Assembly: GCA_910579505.1 (NCBI GenBank)
Contig: CAJTTZ010000018.1
Coordinates: 1-55,556, forward strand
Source: an uncultured Lachnospiraceae bacterium
Lineage (GTDB): Bacteria; Bacillota; Clostridia; Lachnospirales; Lachnospiraceae
Length of the DNA stretch: 55,556 bases
Direction of reading: 5' to 3'
A model generated the notes under the pieces. The model saw only the letters and a list, made by a program, of their open reading frames with translations, was not told the origin of the DNA and searched no databases. Made by a program: the position numbers and the translations under genes. Below are positions 40,775-48,258 of this stretch, in pieces; the first letter of the stretch is position 1; every line of letters begins with the position of its first letter.

Positions 40775-41242
40775 TTAATGTATATAAAAAGTAATATTCA
40801 TTGTATTCCACGGTGAATTTGCAGATTTGGAACTAGCCTTAAATGTTCCGGCTTCAAAACCATAGCTGTTCTCATATCTCCAAACGCAAGCCCATCCATC
40901 GATTATACGATCATTATCAAGGTCTATCGCTTTTTTAGATTTCAAGGTCATATTAGTGCTGTTAAGAGTGGCTGAGCGTGTTTTTGCATACCCGATCTCA
41001 ATCGTTTCAACTTCCAACCAAGTCCCGCCGTGATCCAATGTTGTACCAACCTGCGCAAATGACCCCGAACGTTGAATAACTTCTGTTCCACCTTTTTCAG
41101 AAGATACGGAATACACATAAAACTGTGTCAATGCAGGAGCCGCATCACGCGGTTGTATTTCCGCAGCACTTACAGGAATAACATTAGCAACCAACAACGT
41201 ACTAACCAACATAACACTTAATAACTTTTTGAATTTTTTCAT
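40775..41242 (-). CDS. Small secreted protein, IME cargo
   Basis: A 155-residue protein with a clear signal peptide (FKKLLSVMLVSTLLVANVIPVSA, cleavage likely after AxA near residue 26). The mature part of about 129 residues is beta-rich (TEVIQRSGSFAQVGTTLDH, TWLEVETIEIGYAKTR) with one Cys (WACVWRY). No membrane anchor or sorting motif is present, so it is released. AAAGGA precedes the ATG. Both this gene and its partner are AT-rich. Candidate roles are toxin, bacteriocin-like factor or host-interaction protein; the sequence does not decide. Confidence 0.65.
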   Translation of the reverse strand: MKKFKKLLSVMLVSTLLVANVIPVSAAEIQPRDAAPALTQFYVYSVSSEKGGTEVIQRSGSFAQVGTTLDHGGTWLEVETIEIGYAKTRSATLNSTNMTLKSKKAIDLDNDRIIDGWACVWRYENSYGFEAGTFKASSKSANSPWNTMNITFYIH

Positions 41243-41476
41243 TTTTCACTCATCCTTTCTATAGTTAAAATATCTAATCAGCCTCGCATATCAATATGTT
41301 GTGTTATCTTTCTTGTTTTATATAAATCTGATTACCCCCTTTCACACACTTTCCACAAATATAGATATGCGTAACTGAATGATTTACTTTGTAATTATCC
41401 ACTATCTCACTTTATACTCATATTATTTATCGGTCAGAAAATGAATATTTTAATATATTTCCATCCAAGATTCACT
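41243..41476. other. AT-rich gap upstream of the secreted-protein gene
   Basis: Non-coding, 234 bp, between the MobQ relaxase stop and the cargo operon. On the minus strand a TTGATA with a TATTTT 16 bp further may be the cargo promoter. No terminator for the relaxase gene was recognised. Confidence 0.35.
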
Positions 41477-42958
41477 TTATAATGACATATCATGCGCCTT
41501 TGACCTCTCCTTTCTCTGCTCTGTCGGCGGTATTGCCTGCTCTACACAACGCTTGACGGTTTCAGCTTCAGCAACTTCATCTTTCAGCTTGCGCATTTCC
41601 CGATAAAGGCGGTCTTTCTGTGCGGTTAGGTCTGCAACCTCAGCTTTCCACGCTTTCGGTCTTAGCTTGGTGTCGCTCCCTAAATGCTCTTTCAGATACC
41701 TTTCCGCTCGGTCATACAGTGCAAGTTCGGTGCGGTAGCGTTCCGCATAATCCTCCTGCTTTTTCGGCTTGGTCTGTTTGTATGCCTTGTGGTAATCCCG
41801 ATACTGGAGATAGTTTTCCGCTTGGTCTATCAGTTCTTTTCGCTCATGGAGTAGCTTTTCTGTCTGCTTTATCTCGCTGTTGGTATTCCAGTACCGTTTT
41901 TTCATTTTCGATAGCGTTTCCTGCAACTCGGACAGGGTGGAAATGTTATTGACCTGTAAGAAGCTGACCGCCTTTGCAAAGGTTTTCAAATCCCGTATTT
42001 TCCCGTAACGGCTGTCTGGCTGTCCTGCCTGTTGCATGGCGGTATTCAGCAGTTCAAGGAGTGTGGGCGGCTGTGGGGAATGGAATGGATTGATGGATTG
42101 GCTGTCTTTTTCTGCCGACTTTTCCTTTACCCATTTTTCCAGTCCGGCAATCCGGCGTTTGACTTCTTTCAACAGCCTGTTCTGTTCCCTTATCTGACGG
42201 TTTTTCTCGCCTTTCTCGGTCACAATGCCCTTGCGCTCCATTTGGGTAGCGGCTACGCCCATGTGTACGGTCGGTATCTGTTCTATGCCCTGTCGCTCGT
42301 AGGAACGGTGGTCTATCCTCTGCGGGATATTCTGCTCCGCAAGGTACTTGTTCGTAACGTCTGCCCATGCCCGCCGCCACACTTCGGCTTTGCCTTTGTC
42401 ATTCCAGTCCATAAGGTCAATCTTTCTTACTTTGTAATTCCCGCTTTTTAGTTTTATCCGCTGACCGTTTTTGTCTAAGATGTATTCCTTTTTTGATTTC
42501 GCGCCCCATTCGCCGGACTGTTCCAGTGGTCGCATGGTTAGCATGATGTGGGCGTGCGGGTTTCCGTTGTTCTTGTCATGGATAGCTATGTCCGCACACA
42601 TTCCGGCAGACACAAAGTTGTCCTGCACATACTCACGCACAAGCCGTATCTGCTGTTCCCTGTCAAGCTCTCTTGGGAGTGCGGCTTCAATCTCCCTTGC
42701 AAGCTGTGAGTTCTTTGCTTTCTCGATTTTCTCAACGGAGTTCCAAAGGGTGGAACGGTCTGCAAATTCGGGCGGGGCGTGGGGCGGCAGTAGTATCTCT
42801 GTATGCACAATGCCCTTTTTCCTCGTATAGTCATGGGTAATCCCGTCATACTCGTTTGTGATTTTTTCCCCGCTTCGGTAAGCGGCTGAACCAACCGCTG
42901 ACAGTTGGCTTTCCGCCCCTCGGCTGAATATATTGATAGTGCAATGGTAAATCGCCAC
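41477..42958 (-). CDS. MobQ-family relaxase (MobA/MobL) of the IME
   Basis: A 493-residue relaxase of the MobA/MobL family (PF03389). Tyr27 in SAAYRSG is the likely nicking residue; His127 (AIHDKN) and His135/His137 (NPHAHIMLT) form the metal triad. The C-terminal half is coiled-coil rich. GTG start with AAAGGAGG 8 nt upstream. It would nick the adjacent IncQ-like oriT (43147-43173) and use a coupling protein of a helper ICE. This family differs from the ICE's own MOBP relaxase, so the two systems are distinct. Confidence 0.93.
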   Translation of the reverse strand: MAIYHCTINIFSRGAESQLSAVGSAAYRSGEKITNEYDGITHDYTRKKGIVHTEILLPPHAPPEFADRSTLWNSVEKIEKAKNSQLAREIEAALPRELDREQQIRLVREYVQDNFVSAGMCADIAIHDKNNGNPHAHIMLTMRPLEQSGEWGAKSKKEYILDKNGQRIKLKSGNYKVRKIDLMDWNDKGKAEVWRRAWADVTNKYLAEQNIPQRIDHRSYERQGIEQIPTVHMGVAATQMERKGIVTEKGEKNRQIREQNRLLKEVKRRIAGLEKWVKEKSAEKDSQSINPFHSPQPPTLLELLNTAMQQAGQPDSRYGKIRDLKTFAKAVSFLQVNNISTLSELQETLSKMKKRYWNTNSEIKQTEKLLHERKELIDQAENYLQYRDYHKAYKQTKPKKQEDYAERYRTELALYDRAERYLKEHLGSDTKLRPKAWKAEVADLTAQKDRLYREMRKLKDEVAEAETVKRCVEQAIPPTEQRKERSKAHDMSL

Positions 42959-43146
42959 GCTTTCAGCCTCCTTTCGGGTGGCACATTTTAAACTTTGTGG
43001 ACAGGCACGCCCCGCACTTTGGGGTGTGCCTGTACGCAAAGTACACTAAGGGGTAGGGCGGTACGCCCGTAGGGGAATAGTCGTTTCCCCTGTTGGCTGT
43101 CGCAAGACAGACAATGCCCTCTGCAAGAGCCCTCGGAGAGCGCACG

Positions 43147-43188
43147 CACCGGAACGGTGTATAAGTGCGCCCTTGTCTGAAACAAGGG
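43147..43188 (+). other. oriT of the IME (IncQ-type core)
   Basis: TAAGTGCGCCCT (43162-43173) matches the conserved nick region of IncQ/RSF1010-type origins, as I know them. It is preceded by a small hairpin, CACCG-gaa-CGGTG (43147-43159), as in those origins, and followed by CCTTGT/ACAAGG. It lies just upstream of the MobQ relaxase gene, the expected place. Confidence 0.8.
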
Positions 43189-43192
43189 AGAT

Positions 43193-43465
43193 TTAATTCT
43201 CCCCCTTTGGCTTTTGCGTCCGGCGTAAAAATTCCTGCGCCTGTGGTGTCTGCAAAGCGGTTTCAAGCAAGCCTTTTATCTGCTCGTTTGTGTACTGTTC
43301 CGGCTGTTCCAACAGGCTTTCCAGTATCGCCCCACGCTCTACAAGGCGGTGCGTCCTTATCTTGCGTTCCTCGCTCTTTTTCTGGTTGAGCAGTTTTTTC
43401 TTCCTGTTCTGCAACTGCCGTATTTCTTCCTCTGCTTTTGCAATCTGCTCGTTGATGTTCCCCAT
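43193..43465 (-). CDS. DUF3847-family coiled-coil protein
   Basis: A 90-residue protein: a coiled coil (INEQIAKAEEEIRQLQNRKK), a basic segment (EERKIRTHRLVERGAILESL) and a C-terminal helix (GLLETALQTPQAQEFLRRTQ). This is the DUF3847 pattern, typically found next to MobA/MobL relaxases. Its end borders the oriT. A role as a relaxosome accessory, like MobC, is likely but not shown. Confidence 0.82.
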   Translation of the reverse strand: MGNINEQIAKAEEEIRQLQNRKKKLLNQKKSEERKIRTHRLVERGAILESLLEQPEQYTNEQIKGLLETALQTPQAQEFLRRTQKPKGEN

Positions 43466-43579
43466 GCGTTCCCTCCTTTCTGTGCTGTGGCTGTTTGTAG
43501 GATATTTGTGTAAAAGAAAAAGACATCTTCTAGTTTGAAAATGTCTTTTTCAGATACGCAACTATTCAATTTTTGGTGG

Positions 43580-43867
43580 TTAGATTTTATTCACTTCCGA
43601 CATAAGCCGTATGCCGTCATGCAATCCTAATTTGTAAGCAACCTTTCCGTATGCCGCCCCGTTTGCATTTATGGCAGTAAATACTTTATCAACAATACGT
43701 TTTTGCTTCCTATCCAGTCCGGCTTTTTCCAGTTCACTATATGCCATGTTCTGCTCTTTCAGCGTGGCGCGGTAATAGCTGTCTATTTTTGCGGCTCTGT
43801 CTAAGGCTTTAATCGTCCTTATCCTTGCAAGTAATTCTAACAAACTCTTTGTATTTGTTTTTCTCAT
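43580..43867 (-). CDS. Small helical IME protein, unknown
   Basis: A 95-residue basic, helical protein (LLELLARIRTIKALDRAAKI, YYRATLKEQNMAYSELEKAG, HDGIRLMSEVNKI). I do not recognise a family with certainty. AAAGGGAG lies before the ATG. It is co-oriented with the two genes upstream, with gaps of under 30 bp. Confidence 0.6.
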   Translation of the reverse strand: MRKTNTKSLLELLARIRTIKALDRAAKIDSYYRATLKEQNMAYSELEKAGLDRKQKRIVDKVFTAINANGAAYGKVAYKLGLHDGIRLMSEVNKI

Positions 43868-43893
43868 GTTTGTACTCCCTTTGCAAAATCCTG

Positions 43894-44280
43894 TTAAAGT
43901 TCCACAAGCAAATTGTCAACTCCCGTCTTTTCAGCAAAATAAAATCGTTTGTCTAAAAGTTCTTTTCGCTTTTCTTCCGGCAGACATTTTAGTATGTCGT
44001 CATAATCCATATCCGCCATAGGTGTGTCTGATGACAGATTGATAAGCTGTGTATGTAACCATTCGTCCCAAAGGTCATCAAACAGACTTTTGCTGTTATA
44101 ATAGCTGTCCATAGTATCAAAGCCAAAAGGGAACTTAAAATATTGCAATTTAACAAAACCGTATTTACCGGCATTAAGGATAATTAACCCCTCATTGTCG
44201 AACAGTTCAGAAAATGTGTCTGCGACCTTTTGACAGTTTATTATTTCCTCGTCTGTAATATATGTTTTGGCTTTATCCAT
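43894..44280 (-). CDS. Hypothetical IME protein
   Basis: A 128-residue acidic protein (TYITDEEIINCQKVADTFSE, LIILNAGKYGFVKLQYFKFP, DILKCLPEEKRKELLDKRFY). No domain recognised. GGAGG lies 4 nt before the ATG at 44280. It overlaps the end of the upstream small gene by 8 bp, so translation is coupled. Confidence 0.6.
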   Translation of the reverse strand: MDKAKTYITDEEIINCQKVADTFSELFDNEGLIILNAGKYGFVKLQYFKFPFGFDTMDSYYNSKSLFDDLWDEWLHTQLINLSSDTPMADMDYDDILKCLPEEKRKELLDKRFYFAEKTGVDNLLVEL

Positions 44281-44467
44281 AGTTCCTCCCATAATCTTCT
44301 ACCTTGCGGCACTCGACTTCAAATATATTTCCGTCTTGAAGCAAAACTGTGAATATGCCTTTTTTATCATTTGTTTCAATGTCCCTTATTCCTATCTCAT
44401 CTGCGTCGTTCAGTAAATCAAAAACTTTATCTTTGAGGTAATCAAGTTTTTTGTTCCTCGTTTTCAT
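44273..44467 (-). CDS. Small hypothetical IME protein
   Basis: A 64-residue charged protein (NKKLDYLKDKVFDLLNDADE, KGIFTVLLQDGNIFEVECRK). AAAGGAG precedes the ATG. It is the first gene of a minus-strand operon that is divergent from the Cro-like genes; the palindrome at 44506-44517 lies between them and could control both directions. Confidence 0.58.
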   Translation of the reverse strand: MKTRNKKLDYLKDKVFDLLNDADEIGIRDIETNDKKGIFTVLLQDGNIFEVECRKVEDYGRNYG

Positions 44468-44505
44468 TCTTCTCCTTTCTTTGAAAACATATGTTTCTAT
44501 TACTA

Positions 44506-44545
44506 GTATTATAATACTTGTTGCAGATTACAAAAACACTATAAC
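44506..44545 (+). promoter_or_regulatory. Promoter and palindromic operator of the first Cro-like gene
   Basis: GTATTATAATAC (44506-44517) is a perfect 12-bp palindrome directly before TTGTTG (44518-44523), a 16-bp spacer and TATAAC (44540-44545). A second, diverged copy of the whole unit lies before the next gene. Confidence 0.55.
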
Positions 44546-44605
44546 AAGTTTAAAATAGAATTGCAAGAAAAACAGATTTTAATTTATCGACAGGAGATGA
44601 CAAAA

Positions 44606-44854
44606 ATGGACAAACTGGATAAAGAATATGGACAGTTAAAAATACGTTTGTCTGAACTGATAAAGGACAGAGGACTTAACAGAAATCAAGTGTCTATCAA
44701 GGCGGCAATGAACTGGAAACAAGTAGATAGATATTGTGACAACGATATTTCCCGCCTTGACATATTTGTTTTATGCAAACTATGTACAGCTTTAGAGTGT
44801 AATATCCAAGACTTATTATTATTTATTCCTGCTGATAATAAGCCGGACGGATAG
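44606..44854 (+). CDS. Cro-like HTH regulator, copy 1
   Basis: An 82-residue HTH protein of the small Cro/CI (YozG-like) type: LKIRLSELIKDRGLNRNQVS, then MNWKQVDRYCDNDISRLDIF and LCKLCTALECNIQDLLLF. The ATG at 44606 has AGGAG 9 nt upstream. It is a close paralogue of the next gene; both share MNWKQ-D-YC and RLD-FVLCKLCT. Likely a repressor of the IME's divergent operon and of itself. Confidence 0.82.
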   Translation: MDKLDKEYGQLKIRLSELIKDRGLNRNQVSIKAAMNWKQVDRYCDNDISRLDIFVLCKLCTALECNIQDLLLFIPADNKPDG

Positions 44855-44908
44855 GGCATTTACACGCCCAAGAAAAAACGTATGTTTCTGCATTTAGTGT
44901 TCTAATAC

Positions 44909-44936
44909 TTGTTTAGGATTACCAAGACTCTACAAC
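44909..44936 (+). promoter_or_regulatory. Promoter of the second Cro-like gene
   Basis: TTGTTT (44909-44914), 16-bp spacer, TACAAC (44931-44936). It is a diverged copy of the promoter unit at 44506-44545, with the palindrome reduced to GTGTTCTAATAC. Confidence 0.5.
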
Positions 44937-44993
44937 AAATATAGAATTAAATTGTTTAAAACCTACAAGAATACTAATTGCAGAGGTGGAAAA

Positions 44994-45224
44994 GTGGAAG
45001 ATAATTATGGTCACATGGAAATCCGGCTGAATGAATTGCTAAAGGAAAAAGGGTTGAGTAAAAATAAGCTGTCGCACAAGGCAGAAATGAACTGGAAACA
45101 GATTGATAATTACTGTACCAACAGCATTACTCGCTTAGATGTATTTGTTTTATGCAAACTCTGTACTGTCTTGGAGTGTGGCATAGAAGATTTGCTTGTT
45201 TTCTATCCACCCGAAAAGCAGTAA
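44994..45224 (+). CDS. Cro-like HTH regulator, copy 2
   Basis: A 76-residue paralogue of the gene at 44606 (MEIRLNELLKEKGLSKNKLS, MNWKQIDNYCTNSITRLDVF, LCKLCTVLECGIEDLLVF). The GTG at 44994 has AGAGG 7 nt upstream; the internal ATG at 45015 is an alternative. The gene and its promoter region arose by tandem duplication. The diverged operator hints that the two proteins may no longer bind identical sites. Confidence 0.8.
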   Translation: MEDNYGHMEIRLNELLKEKGLSKNKLSHKAEMNWKQIDNYCTNSITRLDVFVLCKLCTVLECGIEDLLVFYPPEKQ

Positions 45225-45330
45225 ATTTTATTTATCAAATCCATTCAGCAGATTCAAAGTCTGGGATTCTGTTATGTTTTTTAACTGCATTCCCAGACTT
45301 TCATTCTGCATTATCCCCGCTTTTTTCTGA

Positions 45331-45399
45331 ATTTCGATTATCGCAATTCAAGAGTTTCGATTTTCGCAATTCAAGAATTTCGATTTTCGCAATCTAATA
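45331..45399. repeat. Three tandem 23-bp iterons (candidate replication origin)
   Basis: Units at 45331-45353, 45354-45376 and 45377-45399 share (A/G)TTTCGATT(A/T)TCGCAAT and mostly TCAAGA; only the third has a diverged end. They are contiguous, without spacers. They lie 78 bp downstream of the RepA_N gene, followed by an AT-rich stretch, the layout of an iteron origin. Confidence 0.75.
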
Positions 45400-45476
45400 A
45401 TACTGATATTATTCAGACTGATTATAGTCATACTTATCATATCAATCAATCCTTTCCCTTCCTTTCCTTCCCCTCC

Positions 45477-45842
45477 CTAGTCGGTGTCGGTGGCAAAGTT
45501 CTTGACGTAGATAATGTTTGGTTTTCCCATTCCCTGTCTTACGCTCTCGATTAGTCCTATTCCTTTTGCGCTGTCAAGTTCCGCAAGCAGTCTGACCGCC
45601 TTGCCGCTTGCACAACGGAAACGCCCCTGTATCTCGCCAATCGTGAAGTAGAGGTATATGCGCCCCTGTTCATCAATCCACCCGTTTTTCAGTGACAGTT
45701 CCATGCGGTCAATCAGCATACCATAGAGCAGTTTTGCGTCTGTGGAAAGCGTCTGAAAGCGGCTGTCGGTAAACAGCAGCTTCGGTATGCGGTAAAAGGC
45801 GTGCTGTTCGCCCTGTTTCCCGTAGAAGTAATCAAACGGCAT
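45477..45842 (-). CDS. repA: RepA_N-type replication initiator, short form
   Basis: A 121-residue protein matching the RepA N-terminal domain: YFYGKQGEQHAFYRIPKLLF, TLSTDAKLLYGMLIDRMELS and YFTIGEIQGRFRCASGKAVR, a winged-helix DNA-binding fold. Full RepA_N initiators are 250-350 residues; only the DNA-binding part is present. AAAGGAG precedes the ATG. Iterons lie just downstream. It may allow replication of the excised circle, or act as a regulator. Confidence 0.85.
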   Translation of the reverse strand: MPFDYFYGKQGEQHAFYRIPKLLFTDSRFQTLSTDAKLLYGMLIDRMELSLKNGWIDEQGRIYLYFTIGEIQGRFRCASGKAVRLLAELDSAKGIGLIESVRQGMGKPNIIYVKNFATDTD

Positions 45843-45989
45843 TTTCCCTTTCTCCTTTCCCTGTTTGAGTAGCGTTTTCCTGCCGTTCCCATGTGCGGGT
45901 AAAGAAGAATACCCTTTTGCGGTTCGGCTCTGCGTTTCCCCTGTTGGGATAGCAGATTTAAAGGCTGAAACGCCCGTATCGGCACAACC

Positions 45990-46265
45990 TTACCCCGTAC
46001 CATGCAGACGCTTTGTAGCCTGTGCTTTCTGTTCCTCGGTCAAGGTCACTGTGCGCTCTTTGGTTCGTATGCTGACAAAGTTCCTCGGCATGGCGTAGGT
46101 CTTTCCGGCGGCGGTCTGCGCTATGCACTGGAAGTCCTGCGGGTTCTTTTCCACAAGTTTATCCATTTTCCTTATCCACGCCGGATAGGACGTGTAGAGG
46201 GTGGCGGTGGTTTCATCAGCGCAAAAGCTGATATGCACTTCCTGTTCGCATTTTAACAGTTTCAT
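45990..46265 (-). CDS. Small IME protein next to the recombinase
   Basis: A 91-residue protein: LLKCEQEVHISFCADETTAT, LYTSYPAWIRKMDKLVEKNP and VSIRTKERTVTLTEEQKAQA. Such small proteins are often encoded next to serine recombinases of mobilizable elements, but I know no function. GGAGG lies 11 nt before the ATG at 46265, a somewhat long spacing. Confidence 0.6.
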   Translation of the reverse strand: MKLLKCEQEVHISFCADETTATLYTSYPAWIRKMDKLVEKNPQDFQCIAQTAAGKTYAMPRNFVSIRTKERTVTLTEEQKAQATKRLHGTG

Positions 46266-46330
46266 GGTCTTGGTGTCCTCCTTTCCTGTGGGTTCTGTGC
46301 TTCGTTTTCCCTGTTCGGTTAGGAAAAACG

Positions 46331-46359
46331 AAAAGACCGCAACAAACGCCGCAGTCTTT
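46331..46359 (-). terminator. Terminator after the IME recombinase
   Basis: AAAGACTGC and GCGGTCTTTT pair around an about 10-nt loop on the minus strand, with TTTTCGTTTTT following, 23 bp after the recombinase stop. Confidence 0.7.
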
Positions 46360-46382
46360 CCCACTCAATGATATTCTGTTGT

Positions 46383-48152
46383 CTAAATCGCTTCTCGGAG
46401 TGCGGCTTCTGCCTTTAATCTTGCCCTGCGCTCCTTGTCATACTGTTTCTTGCGTTCTTTCCTTGCCTTTTCCTTTTCCTGCTCGATTTTTTCCCAATCG
46501 ACAGGCTCGCTTACATTTGGCAGTCCGATTTTGCCGATAAAGTTGAAATGTATCTCAATTTCCTGTGTCCTGTGGCTTCTTTTTTCCCCGTACACTGGCT
46601 CATGTATTAGCACTCTGTCTATAAATTCGTTCAGCATGGGGGTTGTGATTTCGTCAAACTCACTGTATTTCTTCACAAGCCGCATGAATTTGTCTGTCCT
46701 TATCTCGTTTTCCTTGCCCTGTGCTATGATGTTGTCAAGTTCTTCCGTCCTCGCTTCAAGGGTGCTTAATTCGCTGTCATAGTCCGCAAGAAGCCTTGTA
46801 AAGTGCCTGTCGGGTATCTTCCCCGTTGCGTTGCCCTCGTACAGTTTCTTGATGAGGTCGTTAAGTTCGTCAATCCGTTTTGCGGCGGTGCGTTTCTCAT
46901 TCCGGCTGTCTGTTATGATGCGCTCGCTTTCCTTGTCGTCCATTTCACGCACTGTATTGAGAAATTCTTCCTCATGCTCCAGCGCAAAGCCGCATACCTC
47001 ACGAATGGAAACAGCGATAAGGCTCTCAACTGCCGACACTTTCACGCTGTGGGCGGTGCATTGCCTGTGTATGTTGCGGTAGTTGCCGCAGGTATAAAGA
47101 TTGTCGCTGTCGTAGATTTTTCCGTTCGCCCTGTGCTGTGACTGTGGGCTTCGGTAGTACATTCTGTGTCCGCAGTCGGCGCAGTAAAGCAGTCCTGTTA
47201 GACGGTTCGTATATGTGCCGTTTGGCACTTCCTTACGGATTGTCTTTCTCGCTTTCTGTGCGGTATTCCATGTTTCCTCGTCAATGATTGCTTCGTGGGT
47301 GTTGGGGAATATCATCAGTTCTTCGGGTTTCGCCTTACGCCTTTTCTTGGTCTTAAAACTTTCAAGGACGGTCTTTCCCAAAACAGTGTGCCCCATGTAT
47401 TCCTGCTTTTCCAGTATGTAGCATACGGCGGTGTTAGACCATGTGTAAGGACTTGTAAAACTTTTGCTATGGTTGTTTTCGGGGCAATGCTCGGCGGCAT
47501 AGGCTGACGGGATAAGGACACGCTCGTCTGTCAACTGCCTTGCAATCGCTGACACACCCACGCCCTCAATCACAAGCCGGTATATCCGGCGCACTACCTC
47601 GGCGGGTTCGGGGTCAATGATTAGGTGCTGCTTATCCTGCGGGTCACGCAGATAACCATAGGGAACGCTTGGGGAAACACGTTTCCCCTCCTGCATTTTG
47701 GCTTTGAAGATTGCCCGTATCTTTTGGCTTGTGTCCTTTGCGTACCATTCGTTCATAATGTTTAGGAACGGCGTAAAATCGTTGTCGCCCATTGTTTCGC
47801 TGTCTACGCCGTTGTTTACCGCTATGAAGCGCACACCCTTTTCGGGGAACATGATGTCTGTGTAAAAGCCGACTTTTAAGTAATTCCTGCCTAGCCTGCT
47901 CATGTCCTTTACAATCACTGTGCTTACATTGCCCGCTTCAACCTCGGCTATCAGTTTTTGAAAACCCTCACGCTCAAAAGTAGTGCCGGATATGCCGTCA
48001 TCAGTAAAATGCCGGATATTGGAAAAACCCTGTCTTTTTGCGTATTCCTCTAAATACTGTTTTTGGTTTATGATACTGTTGCTTTCGCCCTGTTGTTCAT
48101 CATCTCGTGACAGTCTTTCGTAGAGGGCGGTAATCTTTGCGCTGTTCGTCAT
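46383..48152 (-). CDS. Large serine recombinase of the IME
   Basis: A 589-residue large serine recombinase (TndX/TnpX group). Catalytic Ser15 is in ALYERLSRDD; the arginine block is DMSRLGRNYL; TTFEREGFQKL, VPYGYLRDP and a zinc ribbon (CADCGHRM, then CGNYRN and C) follow, with a coiled coil and a basic C terminus of the DUF4368 type. The ATG at 48152 has GGAGG 8 nt upstream. It lies 100 bp from the right IME junction and should catalyse excision from virD4. It is clearly different from the three ICE recombinases. Confidence 0.95.
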   Translation of the reverse strand: MTNSAKITALYERLSRDDEQQGESNSIINQKQYLEEYAKRQGFSNIRHFTDDGISGTTFEREGFQKLIAEVEAGNVSTVIVKDMSRLGRNYLKVGFYTDIMFPEKGVRFIAVNNGVDSETMGDNDFTPFLNIMNEWYAKDTSQKIRAIFKAKMQEGKRVSPSVPYGYLRDPQDKQHLIIDPEPAEVVRRIYRLVIEGVGVSAIARQLTDERVLIPSAYAAEHCPENNHSKSFTSPYTWSNTAVCYILEKQEYMGHTVLGKTVLESFKTKKRRKAKPEELMIFPNTHEAIIDEETWNTAQKARKTIRKEVPNGTYTNRLTGLLYCADCGHRMYYRSPQSQHRANGKIYDSDNLYTCGNYRNIHRQCTAHSVKVSAVESLIAVSIREVCGFALEHEEEFLNTVREMDDKESERIITDSRNEKRTAAKRIDELNDLIKKLYEGNATGKIPDRHFTRLLADYDSELSTLEARTEELDNIIAQGKENEIRTDKFMRLVKKYSEFDEITTPMLNEFIDRVLIHEPVYGEKRSHRTQEIEIHFNFIGKIGLPNVSEPVDWEKIEQEKEKARKERKKQYDKERRARLKAEAALREAI

Positions 48153-48254
48153 TGTAAATTCCTCCATTTCTCGCTATAATAAAGCTGATTTCAGCTTGGG
48201 GAAAAGGTGGTCTTTTCAAAAACTCACACTTTTTCCGTCCTCTTTAAATATACC

Positions 48255-48258
48255 CCTT
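48255..48258. other. Right IME junction (att core CCTT)
   Basis: The second copy of CCTT. Right of it virD4 codons (GACCCGAAG on the minus strand) resume; left of it the IME adds only Gly-Tyr-Ile and a stop to the truncated protein. Confidence 0.75.

Larger units (their letters stand above)
39380..48257. mobile_element. Integrative and mobilizable element (IME) inserted in virD4
   Basis: An ~8.88-kb unit with its own large serine recombinase at one end and TnpW at the other, a MobQ relaxase with oriT, a RepA_N protein with iterons, regulators and cargo. It has no mating-channel genes. It sits inside virD4 with a 4-bp identity (CCTT) at both ends, and precise removal restores the frame. It is more AT-rich in its cargo and control regions than the ICE. 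Mobilizable elements nested in conjugative ones are known from Clostridioides difficile (the Tn6103 group). Confidence 0.9.

Noticed and set aside
41620..41952. Plus-strand frame opposite the MobQ relaxase
   Set aside because: Antisense shadow of a coiled-coil coding region.
45331..45399. Short CRISPR-like array
   Set aside because: The three repeats are contiguous, without spacers, and lie beside a RepA_N gene; iterons explain them.
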